64,000 nt of DNA from UKL13-3 sp964392775 (lineage in GTDB: Bacteria; Bacteroidota; Bacteroidia; UKL13-3). Every line of letters starts with the position of its first letter. The stretch's first letter is position 1. Positions 1-7,607 of the stretch are shown one piece after another. The notes below the pieces were generated by a model. The model did not search any database, was not told the origin of the DNA, and worked only from the letters and a program-made list of their open reading frames with translations. The stretch spans positions 73,232 through 137,231 of the forward strand of contig CAYMRD010000008.1 in assembly GCA_964392775.1 (NCBI GenBank), read 5' to 3'. The position numbers and the translations under genes are program-made.

Positions 1-300
1 GCCTTTGATGAGCGTATGGCGGTCGGCTGTGGCAGTATTGCCAAACAAACGTGTTTCGTGAGGGAGATAGGGAATAAAGGGCAACTGAAAAAACGAATGC
101 ATGGTAACACCTCCGGCATTGATAGCGGCCACTCCGGTAGGAGCAACCACAACCGTATTTTTAGAAGTGTGTTCGCGTATATATTTTAGGAAAGTTGTTT
201 TACCCGTACCTGCTTTACCCGTCAGAAATAAATTGCAGCCGGTAAACTGAACCACTTCGGCTGCCAGATTGAATAGCACATTTTCATCATCACGTTTCAT
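1..300 (-). CDS. PIF1/RecD-like ATP-dependent helicase, N-terminal part (cut by window edge)
   Basis: Reverse translation from the ATG at 298-300 gives 100 open codons running off the window. A Walker A motif, GKAGTGKTTFLKYI, lies near residue 30, and VVVAPTGVAAINAGG follows, which is the motif Ia region typical of PIF1-type superfamily 1 helicases; MHSFF comes next, as in that family. The normal role is ATP-driven DNA unwinding. In Bacteroidota this start matches the long PIF1-like helicases that carry extra C-terminal domains, but only the first 100 residues are visible, so the exact subtype is inference. Confidence 0.8.
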   Translation of the reverse strand, partial: MKRDDENVLFNLAAEVVQFTGCNLFLTGKAGTGKTTFLKYIREHTSKNTVVVAPTGVAAINAGGVTMHSFFQLPFIPYLPHETRLFGNTATADRHTLIKG

Positions 301-380
301 AGCTGATACTGTTCCCCTTTTACTGATTTGTTTGATAGGTTCAAACAATATTGCAATCTAAAAATTATACGAAGTCAAAA

Positions 381-605
381 CTAACGCATCCGTTTTAACC
401 CGGCTATAATCTCATGCAAACCATTTTGTTTAATTTCGAAAACGGTGCTGAGTTGCATGCCCAGTTTTCCGGGTGGAAATCCCTGACGTGCAAACCACTC
501 GAGGTAATGGTCGGGCAGATCACAAACAAGAGTGCCTTTATATTTACCAAACGGCATACGTGTGGCAACAAGGCTTTTCAGCATTTCGGGGTCGGGACCG
601 TTCAT
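381..605 (-). CDS. DUF3820 family small protein
   Basis: A protein of 74 residues with the core MPFGKYKGTLVCDLPDHYLE and then WFARQGFPPGKLG, the hallmark of the DUF3820 family (sometimes named putative quorum-sensing-regulated virulence factor). The family is small, cytosolic and of unknown biochemistry. I chose the ATG at 603-605; a TTG five codons upstream (620) is also possible because a purine-rich AGGGAG lies just before it. It stands alone on the minus strand between the helicase gene and a palindromic intergenic element. Confidence 0.75.
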   Translation of the reverse strand: MNGPDPEMLKSLVATRMPFGKYKGTLVCDLPDHYLEWFARQGFPPGKLGMQLSTVFEIKQNGLHEIIAGLKRMR

Positions 606-687
606 GGTCAAATATAACAAAATGCTCCCTTGTCAAATTTATTTTGAAGAATAAATCGGGAAATTAATCCGCCTTCGATCATAAAAG

Positions 688-798
688 CGCAAGCTTACCT
701 AAGTGTATTCTTTGAGCCTTCGTGACTCTTTGTGGCGAGAACTCTTTGCCACCAGGACACAAAGTACACTAAGTTTAAATACTACTGGTACGCTTGCG
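688..798. repeat. Nested palindromic intergenic element
   Basis: Three pairs of arms nest around one centre: CGCAAGC 688-694 with GCTTGCG 792-798; AGTGTA 702-707 with TACACT 765-770; CTTTGTG 728-734 with CACAAAG 758-764. It also contains CTTCGTG (718-724), a word shared with the palindromic elements near 6963 and 17117. No ORF is plausible here. It could be a REP- or MITE-like dispersed element, or a folded RNA. Confidence 0.5.
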
Positions 799-863
799 GA
801 TATACATATAAAAATAAGAGTTGAACACATGTGTTGAGCGGACTTTCCAATCAGCACTGCTGT

Positions 864-1568
864 TTATTGTAGCTGTTTTACTACTCCGGCTTTGTCAATG
901 AAGCCTGTATTTGTCCAAATTAGTGTTTTGTTTTTGTAGAGTTGTAAAACAGGAAGCGCATCTATTTTTAATTCTTTGCAAAGCGATTGATTGTCGTCTG
1001 CGTTGATGCGAATAATAACAACTTTGTCGGCCATGTCCTTTGCAATTTCTTCTAAGTAGGGTTTCATTTTTTTGCAGGGAGCGCACCACTCGGCATAAAA
1101 ATCAACAAGCACTAATTTGTCGGAATTAAGAAGTTCGTCAAATTGTTGTTTGGTCATTCCGTTTGAAGTTGTTGTGTTAGCTGTTGTTTCAGGAAGATTT
1201 GCCCCTCTCCATTTCATTACTCCTCCGTCCATTTCATACACTTGTGTAAAGCCGTCAGAACGCATTTTGTTAGCTGCTGATGAACTTCTGCCCCCACTTA
1301 AACAGTAAACAAAAACAGGGTTTGATTTGTCAAGCGATGCAATTTGTTTTTCAAATTCATTTCCATTCCAGTCATAATTCAATGCATTTACTAAATGTCC
1401 TTTTGAAAATTCATCAGGTGTTCGTACATCAAGAATTGGTGCGGCAGGCAGTTCTTTTATTTTGGCGGCAAACTCGGTTGCCGACAAAGTCTGGGAGTTT
1501 TGTATTTGTCCGTTGGTACAACTGTTGAGCAGAATTGAGAGTAAGGTGATTGAGAGCAGTTTTCTCAT
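864..1568 (-). CDS. Rhodanese-thioredoxin fusion lipoprotein
   Basis: 234 residues. A lipoprotein signal (LLSILLNSC, lipobox Cys17) predicts export and lipid anchoring. Residues about 28-125 form a rhodanese domain with LDVRTPDEF and active-site Cys89 (CLSGGR). Residues about 138-234 form a thioredoxin domain with WCAPC (Cys162, Cys165). CAPC instead of CGPC suggests an altered redox potential. Rhodaneses carry sulfane sulfur as a Cys persulfide and a thioredoxin could reduce it, so the fusion implies sulfur transfer or persulfide reduction in the periplasm; that is inference. It is the last gene of the operon starting with the Crp-type regulator at 3433, and its start is adjacent to the stop of the upstream trxA-like gene. 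Confidence 0.85.
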   Translation of the reverse strand: MRKLLSITLLSILLNSCTNGQIQNSQTLSATEFAAKIKELPAAPILDVRTPDEFSKGHLVNALNYDWNGNEFEKQIASLDKSNPVFVYCLSGGRSSSAANKMRSDGFTQVYEMDGGVMKWRGANLPETTANTTTSNGMTKQQFDELLNSDKLVLVDFYAEWCAPCKKMKPYLEEIAKDMADKVVIIRINADDNQSLCKELKIDALPVLQLYKNKTLIWTNTGFIDKAGVVKQLQ

Positions 1569-1871
1569 TTAGTTTGAAATTTGATTGATTATTTGTTGAA
1601 GACTATTTGCAGGAACTACTCCCGATTGCCTCCATTTTATTTCCCCGTTTTTAAAAAGTATAAGTGTAGGCACTCCCTGTATTTTATAGGCGTTTGCCAC
1701 TTGCGGATTTTTATCAACATCAATTTTTATGATTTTAGCATGGTTGCCAATCTTAGATTTTAGTTCTTCTAAAATGGGTTTCATCATTTTGCAAGGCCCG
1801 CACCACTCGGCAAAAAAATCTACTAAGGTTGGCGTTTCACTGTTTATGATTTCTGAAAATGTTTCGGACAT
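1569..1871 (-). CDS. trxA: Thioredoxin
   Basis: 100 residues, full length for a thioredoxin. FFAEWCGPCKMMKP carries the classical redox pair Cys24/Cys27, and the cis-Pro loop GVPTLILFKNG is present near residue 75. There is no signal peptide, so it is cytosolic. Only one base separates it from the membrane protein gene upstream, and the next gene starts right after its stop, so it is co-transcribed. In this operon it probably recycles the cytosolic rhodanese at 2132-2446 or reduces persulfides; that role is inferred from context. Confidence 0.92.
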   Translation of the reverse strand: MSETFSEIINSETPTLVDFFAEWCGPCKMMKPILEELKSKIGNHAKIIKIDVDKNPQVANAYKIQGVPTLILFKNGEIKWRQSGVVPANSLQQIINQISN

Positions 1872-1872
1872 T

Positions 1873-2130
1873 TTATTTTGTTTTTACTCCTTCAAAATCC
1901 ACATCCTGAATTGTGGCGGTTGTTTTTTGTTGCGGTCCGGTTGCACAATTTCCGCCAAAACAGTTTCCTGCTGCACAGCCGAAAGCAAACAAACCCATTG
2001 ACGCAAAGTAGCCGCCAAAAGCAATACCAAACCATTGTTGGCTCATTACTGACTGGATAATTACGGTGATACCCATAATAAGATATAATGCCCGCGTAAA
2101 TGTCCAGTTGGTTAAAATTCTTTCTTTCAT
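1873..2130 (-). CDS. Small membrane protein of a sulfur/redox operon
   Basis: 85 residues from the ATG at 2128-2130, just after the stop of the rhodanese gene; an in-frame start at 2169 would overlap that gene by 38 bases and is less likely. Two hydrophobic segments (about residues 11-28 and 33-52, the latter glycine-rich and ending FAFGCAAGNCFGGNC) predict a two-helix inner-membrane protein. The three clustered cysteines after the second helix could bind metal or carry persulfide. It resembles the short YgaP-tail/DUF2892-like proteins found beside rhodaneses, but I cannot assign the family firmly. Confidence 0.7.
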   Translation of the reverse strand: MKERILTNWTFTRALYLIMGITVIIQSVMSQQWFGIAFGGYFASMGLFAFGCAAGNCFGGNCATGPQQKTTATIQDVDFEGVKTK

Positions 2131-2131
2131 T

Positions 2132-2446
2132 TTAGCGAATTTTGCTTTGTAAACTGCTCCACCCGCCACCGTTGTAAACTTCGGTGTAGCCGTTAGATTT
2201 TAATATGCTTTTTGCAGATGCACTTCGCATTCCGCTTGCACAACAAGTGATAATTGGCGTTTCTTTTTTTAGTTGGCTTAAATTATTGCTCAATGTATCA
2301 ACCGAAATATTGATTGAACCCTTTATGTGGCCACTTTGATATTCGCCTTTGCTGCGCACATCTAAAATGATTGCTCCTTGTTTTACTAATTGTGCATAAT
2401 CCACATTCGGGCCAAAACCGAAAAGTTGTTTGATTGTGTCTAACAT
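2132..2446 (-). CDS. Single-domain rhodanese (sulfurtransferase)
   Basis: 104 residues, a single rhodanese domain without signal peptide. ILDVRSKGEYQSGHIKGSIN is the N-terminal signature, and the active-site loop is CASGMR (Cys69 to Arg74), preceded by a second cysteine, Cys68. The function would be transfer of sulfane sulfur between donors and thiol acceptors in the cytosol. It lies between two small membrane proteins and upstream of a thioredoxin, an arrangement seen with thiosulfate or sulfide-handling operons. The physiological substrate is not visible. Confidence 0.88.
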   Translation of the reverse strand: MLDTIKQLFGFGPNVDYAQLVKQGAIILDVRSKGEYQSGHIKGSINISVDTLSNNLSQLKKETPIITCCASGMRSASAKSILKSNGYTEVYNGGGWSSLQSKIR

Positions 2447-2535
2447 ATTTTATAGTATTTGATAATAGTTTACATCTAACCAGAAACCTGCATTACAAGA
2501 TTAAGGCAATGAGAATACAGGTTTGCAGTTCTGTT

Positions 2536-2742
2536 TTACGTGTCTTTCTTTCTGGTAGAAAGCCCGAATGGTAAATACAGCGGACAAAAACTCATAAAGC
2601 TTGTGAGGATGAAAATACCTGCAAGCACCAAAAGAATGATTGCAGTTGTTCCTGAAATCTGGTTTTCGAAATACAAACCTGTAATTAAAATCGCCACAAG
2701 TATTCTCACTACTTTGTCGGCTGTTCCCATATTCTTTTTCAT
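2536..2742 (-). CDS. DUF2892 (YgaP-like) inner-membrane protein
   Basis: 68 residues. MKKNMGTADKVVRILVAILI and then FMSFCPLYLPFGLST match the DUF2892 family, the two-helix membrane domain found fused to rhodanese in E. coli YgaP and free-standing elsewhere. Here it is a separate gene 89 bases upstream of the rhodanese, so the pair probably forms a split YgaP-like unit. An alternative start at codon 5 cannot be excluded. A longer ORF in another frame (2501-2782) has no family features and is ignored. Confidence 0.85.
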   Translation of the reverse strand: MKKNMGTADKVVRILVAILITGLYFENQISGTTAIILLVLAGIFILTSFMSFCPLYLPFGLSTRKKDT

Positions 2743-2812
2743 TGTTTGTTTTGCGAATGAATTGATTCAACACAAAAATCAACCAATCAAAGTAGCCACA
2801 CAGCTACTTTTG

Positions 2813-3433
2813 TTACACAAGGGAAATTTTATTTCGGCCCAAGTCTATTAAACCCTCATCTTCCATTTGTTTAAGTAGCCGGGAAACCACAACACGGGCT
2901 GTTCCCAATTCGTTGGCTAATTGTTCGTGGGTTACATTAAGTGTTTGGCTTTTTGTCAGTTCACATTTCTTTTTGATGAAGGTTAAAAGCCGTTCGTCTA
3001 ATTTTTTAAATGCAATAGCGTTTACCACTTCTAATAATTCTTCAAAACGTTTGTGATACAACCGAAAAATATATTCAAGCCATTCGGGAAATTCCTTAAT
3101 GAGTAAACTTACTTTGTCGATAGGAATAAAAAGGACTTCCGTTTCTTCCTCGGCAATAGCTTTCACCTTGCTCGTGTCGTGGTGCATACCACCCAAAAAA
3201 GACATAATGCAACTTTCACCTGCTTTGATGTAATAAAGTAAAATTTCTCTGCCGTCCTCGTCTGTTCGCATTACTCGTATGCTACCATTTGTAACTATAG
3301 GTATTGCTCTGATGTATGCATTTTCATTTAAGATTGTTTCGTTTTCGGCAAATGTCTTAGCAAAGCCAAATTCGGCCAGCTTTTCTCTAATTAGCGGAGA
3401 ATATTTGAATTCAATTATGTCGTTTAATTCCAT
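2813..3433 (-). CDS. Crp/Fnr-family transcriptional regulator
   Basis: 206 residues: an N-terminal cyclic-nucleotide-binding-like beta-barrel (about 20-120), a dimerisation helix, and a C-terminal Crp-type winged helix (about 150-206; VTHEQLANELGTARVVVSRL is the recognition region). It lacks the N-terminal cysteine cluster of FNR, so an oxygen-sensing Fe-S cluster is unlikely. AGESCIMSF in the barrel places a cysteine where cAMP-binding proteins have the phosphate-binding cassette, so it may sense redox or sulfur species rather than cAMP. It is the first gene of the sulfur operon on the minus strand and is probably its regulator. Confidence 0.9.
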   Translation of the reverse strand: MELNDIIEFKYSPLIREKLAEFGFAKTFAENETILNENAYIRAIPIVTNGSIRVMRTDEDGREILLYYIKAGESCIMSFLGGMHHDTSKVKAIAEEETEVLFIPIDKVSLLIKEFPEWLEYIFRLYHKRFEELLEVVNAIAFKKLDERLLTFIKKKCELTKSQTLNVTHEQLANELGTARVVVSRLLKQMEDEGLIDLGRNKISLV

Positions 3434-3699
3434 TCTGCAAAGTTAGTATTTGTTTGGGTGGCGGGTGGGATTTGGTGCGGTCGGGCAAAATAAAGGTACT
3501 GCAAAAACGTTGGCTTGTGTATCTGCGTTCTGCTCTTTTAATTTTCGAGAAGCGTTGGCTTCATTTCGTTTTTCTCCTGTCCTTAGCACTGCCGGTCGTT
3601 TAAATGGTTTGCTTTCTGCGGATTGGTCTTTTAAGCGTACGGTCACATTATCATTCGTATTATTTGTGCGATACAATAGCCTCCTGCGCTGAACAGTAG
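3434..3699. other. Non-coding stretch with atypical composition
   Basis: No convincing gene. Long open frames exist on both strands (3450-3692 plus, 3443-3676 minus) but neither encodes a recognisable protein. CGTTGGCTT occurs twice, at 3509-3517 and 3553-3561. The stretch separates the sulfur operon from tatD and could be the remnant edge of a transferred segment. Confidence 0.35.
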
Positions 3700-3719
3700 A
3701 AAACGGAGGATTCCGTTTT
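3700..3719 (-). terminator. Hairpin downstream of tatD
   Basis: AAAACGGA (3700-3707) and TCCGTTTT (3712-3719) form a perfect 8-bp stem around the loop GGAT, five bases past the tatD stop. The U-rich 3' arm fits an intrinsic terminator for minus-strand transcripts. Confidence 0.55.
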
Positions 3720-3724
3720 GGTGG

Positions 3725-4492
3725 TTAAATATTAAATACAAGCTTAGAGTTAGCAGTGGTAATATTGGCCACATTCTCAACTGTGGTGTGTTTGAGGTTG
3801 GCTAATTTTTGGGCAACCTCCAGTAAGTATGCGCTTTCATTACGCTTACCACGATATGGCACCGGAGCCAGATAAGGAGCATCCGTTTCGAGTACCAGAC
3901 TTTCGAGAGGAATAGCTTCGATAGCCTTATCCAATCCGGCATTTTTAAATGTGAGTACGCCTCCAATACCCAAATAAAATCCTTGCGCAACAATTGCTTT
4001 GGCTTCTTCGGCTGTGCCGCTGAAACAATGAAAAATACCACGCAATTTCGGATGTTTCATTTCCTCCAAAATAGCAATACAATCGGGAGTGGCATTGCGC
4101 GAGTGAATATTGATAGGCAAATCATACTGAATAGCCCACTGTATTTGTTTTTTAAACGCTGATATCTGCTGCTCTTTAAATTCAACCGACCAATAAAAAT
4201 CCAAACCAATTTCGCCTACGGCATAAAACTTCCGTTTTTTAAACCACTTCTGAATCTGAAACAAATGCGCTTCCACATGTTCATCCACCGAACACGGATG
4301 CAGTCCCATCATCGGGAAACAGTTATCAGGGTATTCCCATACCAGATTCAACATCGGTTGAATGGAATTCACATCAATATTGGGCAAGAACATTCTGCGC
4401 ACGTGTTTTTGCAGCGCACGTTCCATCATGCCTTTGCGGTCATCTGCAAATTCTTCGGCATACAAATGTGCGTGGGTATCTGTCAGTATCAT
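3725..4492 (-). CDS. tatD: TatD family metal-dependent hydrolase
   Basis: 255 residues from the ATG at 4490-4492. MILTDTHAHLYAEEF gives the first metal-binding HxH motif; GEIGLDFYW, INIHSRNA and HCFSG are the further conserved metal-ligand segments, and LETDAPYLAP is the last. TatD enzymes are cytosolic 3'-5' exonucleases/DNases of the TIM-barrel amidohydrolase fold. The chosen start overlaps the mscS stop codon as ATGA (4489-4492), a classical translational coupling; an upstream in-frame start at 4537 would overlap mscS by 49 bases and is rejected. Confidence 0.93.
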   Translation of the reverse strand: MILTDTHAHLYAEEFADDRKGMMERALQKHVRRMFLPNIDVNSIQPMLNLVWEYPDNCFPMMGLHPCSVDEHVEAHLFQIQKWFKKRKFYAVGEIGLDFYWSVEFKEQQISAFKKQIQWAIQYDLPINIHSRNATPDCIAILEEMKHPKLRGIFHCFSGTAEEAKAIVAQGFYLGIGGVLTFKNAGLDKAIEAIPLESLVLETDAPYLAPVPYRGKRNESAYLLEVAQKLANLKHTTVENVANITTANSKLVFNI

Positions 4493-5580
4493 TGTTTTTC
4501 GAGGAGAATGGTTTGGGTTGGGAACGCAAACGAGCATCCATGCTTTTCAACAATTTGCATAATCTGAATATTGAGTTCTTCTTTCACTTCAATCATCTGA
4601 TTGTACTCATTGCTCATCACAAAATACACCACCAAAATATTAAGCGAACTTTTGTCGAACTCATCAAAACGAACCGTAATATCTTTGTTCACTTTGGGAT
4701 GAGCGTGGAGAGCCGATTTGATATCGGTAAGGATAGATTGTATTTGTGTAACCTTGCTGTTGTAGGTAAGTCCAACATAGAAACGAACCCTGCGTACCTC
4801 ACTCATGGTAATATTGTTGAGTGCAGTGTCGATGAGTTTTTTGTTGGGAACAGTCAGCAAACTTTTGTCACTCGTGCGAATACGGGTTGTTCTAAAACCC
4901 ACATGCTCCACGCTTCCTTTAATATCACCCGATTCAACCGCATCGCCAACACGGAATGGTTTATCCAGGTAAATAATAAATGATCCCAGCAAATTGGCCA
5001 ACGTATCTTGTGCAGCCAGAGCTACCGCCAATCCTCCAATACCCAACGAAGCAACCAGAGCCGTGATATTGACATGAAAAATAAAACGCAAGGCCGCAAA
5101 CACACTCAATACAATCAGCACCACTTTAATGAGTTCTTTGATAAAGTTGGAGAGTTCAGGAGAGAAGGGCGACTCTTCGCGGTTGGATAAGAGGAGTGAA
5201 AAATAATCGGTGGCGCGCAGCAAAATACGGGTTCCGGTTACAAACATGGCTATCATCCATATCGTAAACAAAAACCAGCGTAAGCCAATTTCACTGGATG
5301 GATCGAAACCCCAGCTTTCAGGAAAGGTCAACCGATCAAATGCCAAATATAAAATAACCAGCGTGAGCAATTGCTCAAAGGGTTTGCGAATCAGGGAAAC
5401 AAGCATATCGGAGCGCTGGTTACCCGACATGCCCTTAAAGAACCTGAACGACTGCTGACTTAAAAACGTTGCACCGTAACGTTTAAACAACAACCCCACC
5501 AGCAATATGCCGATGCATAAAATAAACTCCCGGACAGGGTTGCCGAAATATGTTTGTTCTAAAAGCGATAGTTCTTGCAT
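4489..5580 (-). CDS. MscS-family mechanosensitive ion channel
   Basis: 363 residues. Several N-terminal transmembrane helices precede the pore helix region VASLGIGGLAVALAAQDTLA (near residue 190), the characteristic Gly/Ala-rich TM3 of MscS, and the beta domain follows with PFRVGDAVESGDIKGSVEHV. It opens under membrane tension to release solutes on osmotic downshift. The start is the ATG at 5578-5580; the upstream TTG at 5604 overlaps a promoter -7 box (5602-5609) and is unlikely. It is translationally coupled to tatD by a 4-base overlap. Confidence 0.92.
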   Translation of the reverse strand: MQELSLLEQTYFGNPVREFILCIGILLVGLLFKRYGATFLSQQSFRFFKGMSGNQRSDMLVSLIRKPFEQLLTLVILYLAFDRLTFPESWGFDPSSEIGLRWFLFTIWMIAMFVTGTRILLRATDYFSLLLSNREESPFSPELSNFIKELIKVVLIVLSVFAALRFIFHVNITALVASLGIGGLAVALAAQDTLANLLGSFIIYLDKPFRVGDAVESGDIKGSVEHVGFRTTRIRTSDKSLLTVPNKKLIDTALNNITMSEVRRVRFYVGLTYNSKVTQIQSILTDIKSALHAHPKVNKDITVRFDEFDKSSLNILVVYFVMSNEYNQMIEVKEELNIQIMQIVEKHGCSFAFPTQTILLEKQ

Positions 5581-5601
5581 GTGTTGACGATTGAATGGTT
5601 G

Positions 5602-5629
5602 CAAAAGTAATCAAACATTGGGTTTGCAA
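5602..5629 (-). promoter_or_regulatory. Bacteroidota-type promoter for mscS-tatD
   Basis: On the minus strand TACTTTTG (complement of 5602-5609) matches the TAnnTTTG -7 box, with TTG (complement of 5627-5629) 17 bases upstream as a -33 element. The mscS ATG lies 21 bases downstream of the -7 box. Confidence 0.5.
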
Positions 5630-5634
5630 CAGCA

Positions 5635-6924
5635 TTATGTGGTGAGAGATTGCATGCCTTTCACCATATTGTAATACTCGCGTTCGATGGATTCCTGATG
5701 ATTGGGGTGTGCAATTTTGACCAACTCTGTAACACGCTGACGCAGGGTTTTTCCATACAAATCGGCAATACCATTTTCGGTAATTACATAGTTTACATGC
5801 GAACGGGTAGTCACTACGCCTGCCCCCATTTGAAGATGAGGCACAATACGACTCTTTCCTGTTTTGGTTACCGAAGGCAACGCGATGATGGCTTTGCCTC
5901 CTTTGCTCAACGATGCTCCGCGGATAAAATCCATTTGTCCACCTACACCCGAATACATGTTGGCACCAATGGAGTCGGCACAAACCTGTCCTGTTAGATC
6001 CACCTCGATGGCTGAGTTGATGGCCACCATCTTATTGTTTTTGCGAATATTGACCGTATCGTTTACAAACGATGATTCTTTCATCTCTATAAAAGGATTG
6101 TCATGCACAAAATTGTATAAACGTTGAGACCCGATGAGGAAAGTTGCGAGCGCACGCCCGCGTACCGTACCTTTATAATCGCAGTTGATCACCCGTTTTT
6201 CAATCAGGTCAATCACGCCATCCGAAAACATCTCGGTATGCAATCCTAAATTTTTATGGTTGCCGAGTTTAGCTAATGCAGCATTGGGAATAGAGCCAAT
6301 GCCCATTTGCAACGTGCTTTCATCTTCAATCAATGAAGCCACGTATGCACCAATTTTATCTTCTTCGGGTGTAATAGTGGATGCATGTCCTTCGTAAATA
6401 GGTGTATCTACATCAACCATATAATCAATCTCCGAAACATGAATTAAGCCATCACCAAACATACGTGGCATGCGTGGGTTCACTTGAGCAATCACCAGCT
6501 TGGCTGATTCAACCGCAGCCAGTGATGCTTCAACCGAAACACCCAACGAGCAATATCCGTGGTGATCGGGTGGTGATACGTGAATAAATACCGCATCCAA
6601 TGGTAAAATATTATTGCGAAACAAAAGTGGCAGCTCACTCAAAAAAACGGGTGTATACGAACCGTTTCCTGCTTGCAACGTATGGCGCACATTTTTGCCG
6701 ATGAAAAACGAGTTGACATGGAAACTTTCGGCCAACGCAGGATTGGCATAAGGCGCGTCTCCTTCAGTATGCAGGTGACACATCTCCACATTGCGCAGTT
6801 CGGAAGCTCGTTCGGTTAATGCTTTGGTGAGCACAGTGGGTGCGGCCGCTGCGGCTTGTACATAAACTCTGTTTCCTGATTGGATGAATGATACGGCTTC
6901 GGCCGCGCTTACGATTTTTGCCAT
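5635..6924 (-). CDS. Acetyl-CoA hydrolase/CoA-transferase family protein
   Basis: 429 residues, the usual length for the Cat1/4-hydroxybutyrate CoA-transferase family. It shows FIHVSPPDHHGYCSLGVSVE, then MGIGSIPNAAL and GLHTEMFSDG, whose glutamate is the predicted catalytic residue that forms the glutamyl-CoA intermediate. GIADLYGKTLRQR is the conserved C-terminal signature. Such enzymes move CoA between acetate/acyl groups or hydrolyse acetyl-CoA in the cytosol; the acceptor acid cannot be told from sequence. It is transcribed alone, 54 bases upstream of the mscS start. Confidence 0.9.
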   Translation of the reverse strand: MAKIVSAAEAVSFIQSGNRVYVQAAAAAPTVLTKALTERASELRNVEMCHLHTEGDAPYANPALAESFHVNSFFIGKNVRHTLQAGNGSYTPVFLSELPLLFRNNILPLDAVFIHVSPPDHHGYCSLGVSVEASLAAVESAKLVIAQVNPRMPRMFGDGLIHVSEIDYMVDVDTPIYEGHASTITPEEDKIGAYVASLIEDESTLQMGIGSIPNAALAKLGNHKNLGLHTEMFSDGVIDLIEKRVINCDYKGTVRGRALATFLIGSQRLYNFVHDNPFIEMKESSFVNDTVNIRKNNKMVAINSAIEVDLTGQVCADSIGANMYSGVGGQMDFIRGASLSKGGKAIIALPSVTKTGKSRIVPHLQMGAGVVTTRSHVNYVITENGIADLYGKTLRQRVTELVKIAHPNHQESIEREYYNMVKGMQSLTT

Positions 6925-6962
6925 GTTTATTATTGAATTGATCCTTCGTATTTCTTTGAGTA

Positions 6963-7092
6963 TTCGTGTACAAAAAGCTTTTTATTTTGTACACGAAGAG
7001 CACGAATAATGTAAGACAAGAAAGACACTAAGCGTTGTCGTCTGCTATCTTGTCTCTTTTCGTGGCCTTTCATCTTTCTTCTTTTAGTGTCT
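6963..7092. repeat. Palindromic intergenic element
   Basis: A perfect 13-bp inverted pair lies at 6963-6975 (TTCGTGTACAAAA) and 6985-6997 (TTTTGTACACGAA) with a 9-base loop. A second pair is AGACACTAA 7023-7031 with TTAGTGTCT 7084-7092. The words TTCGTG and GTACAAAA recur in the element at 17117-17345. The region 6925-7607 contains no gene I can support. Confidence 0.5.
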
Positions 7093-7298
7093 TGGTGTAC
7101 AAAAACATAGTATATCAAGAGCACAAAGGCCCTAGGTTTCACTAAGTTCTTTTGTTGGTTACAAATAGGTAAAGTGCAGTCGAAAATACAATACAAGATG
7201 GCCTTACACAAGAGCCTGTTAAAGATCATGATTTGTTAAACATTGGTATCCAGTGTAAATTCCACCTCAGTAACAGTAATCTCTTCAAATTCTTCTTC

Positions 7299-7336
7299 GT
7301 CCTTTTTTCTTGATAAAAAAGGACCAAAAAATCAAG
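7299..7336 (+). other. Alternative hairpin (switch-like) element
   Basis: GTCCTTTTTT (7299-7308) pairs perfectly with AAAAAAGGAC (7315-7324), leaving the six-base loop CTTGAT (7309-7314). That loop is itself complementary to ATCAAG at 7331-7336. The RNA could form either hairpin or a pseudoknot. Elements with this layout occur in intergenic regions of Bacteroidota as far as I recall; the function is unknown. Confidence 0.45.
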
Positions 7337-7607
7337 ACTTACATAAAATCCTGAAAAATGTAACATCAACGCATCTCCCCGCGTGCCAAGCGTCTCGCCT
7401 ATGCAGTCTACTTCAGAAAGGCGAGACTCGCGCCACGCTTAGCTTAGCCCATCTCTCATGCGGTTGATGAACATTTTTTGGCGGATTTTCTGAATGTCAG
7501 TCCTTTTCAACATTATCCTAAATGAAAGCCTTTCATCTTAAAACACTAACAAATTCATAGCAGAATTGGTCTTCCTGCAATATTTCGAAGTTTATCCGGA
7601 CAGCATG

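Noticed and set aside
2501..2782. 93-codon frame overlapping the DUF2892 gene
   Set aside because: The shorter frame 2536-2742 has the DUF2892 signature; this one has none.
3443..3692. Small ORFs on both strands between the sulfur operon and tatD
   Set aside because: No protein-like content; treated as a non-coding stretch.
5483..5983. 166-codon open frame overlapping mscS and the CoA-transferase gene
   Set aside because: Composition and overlap with two well-supported genes show it is a shadow frame.
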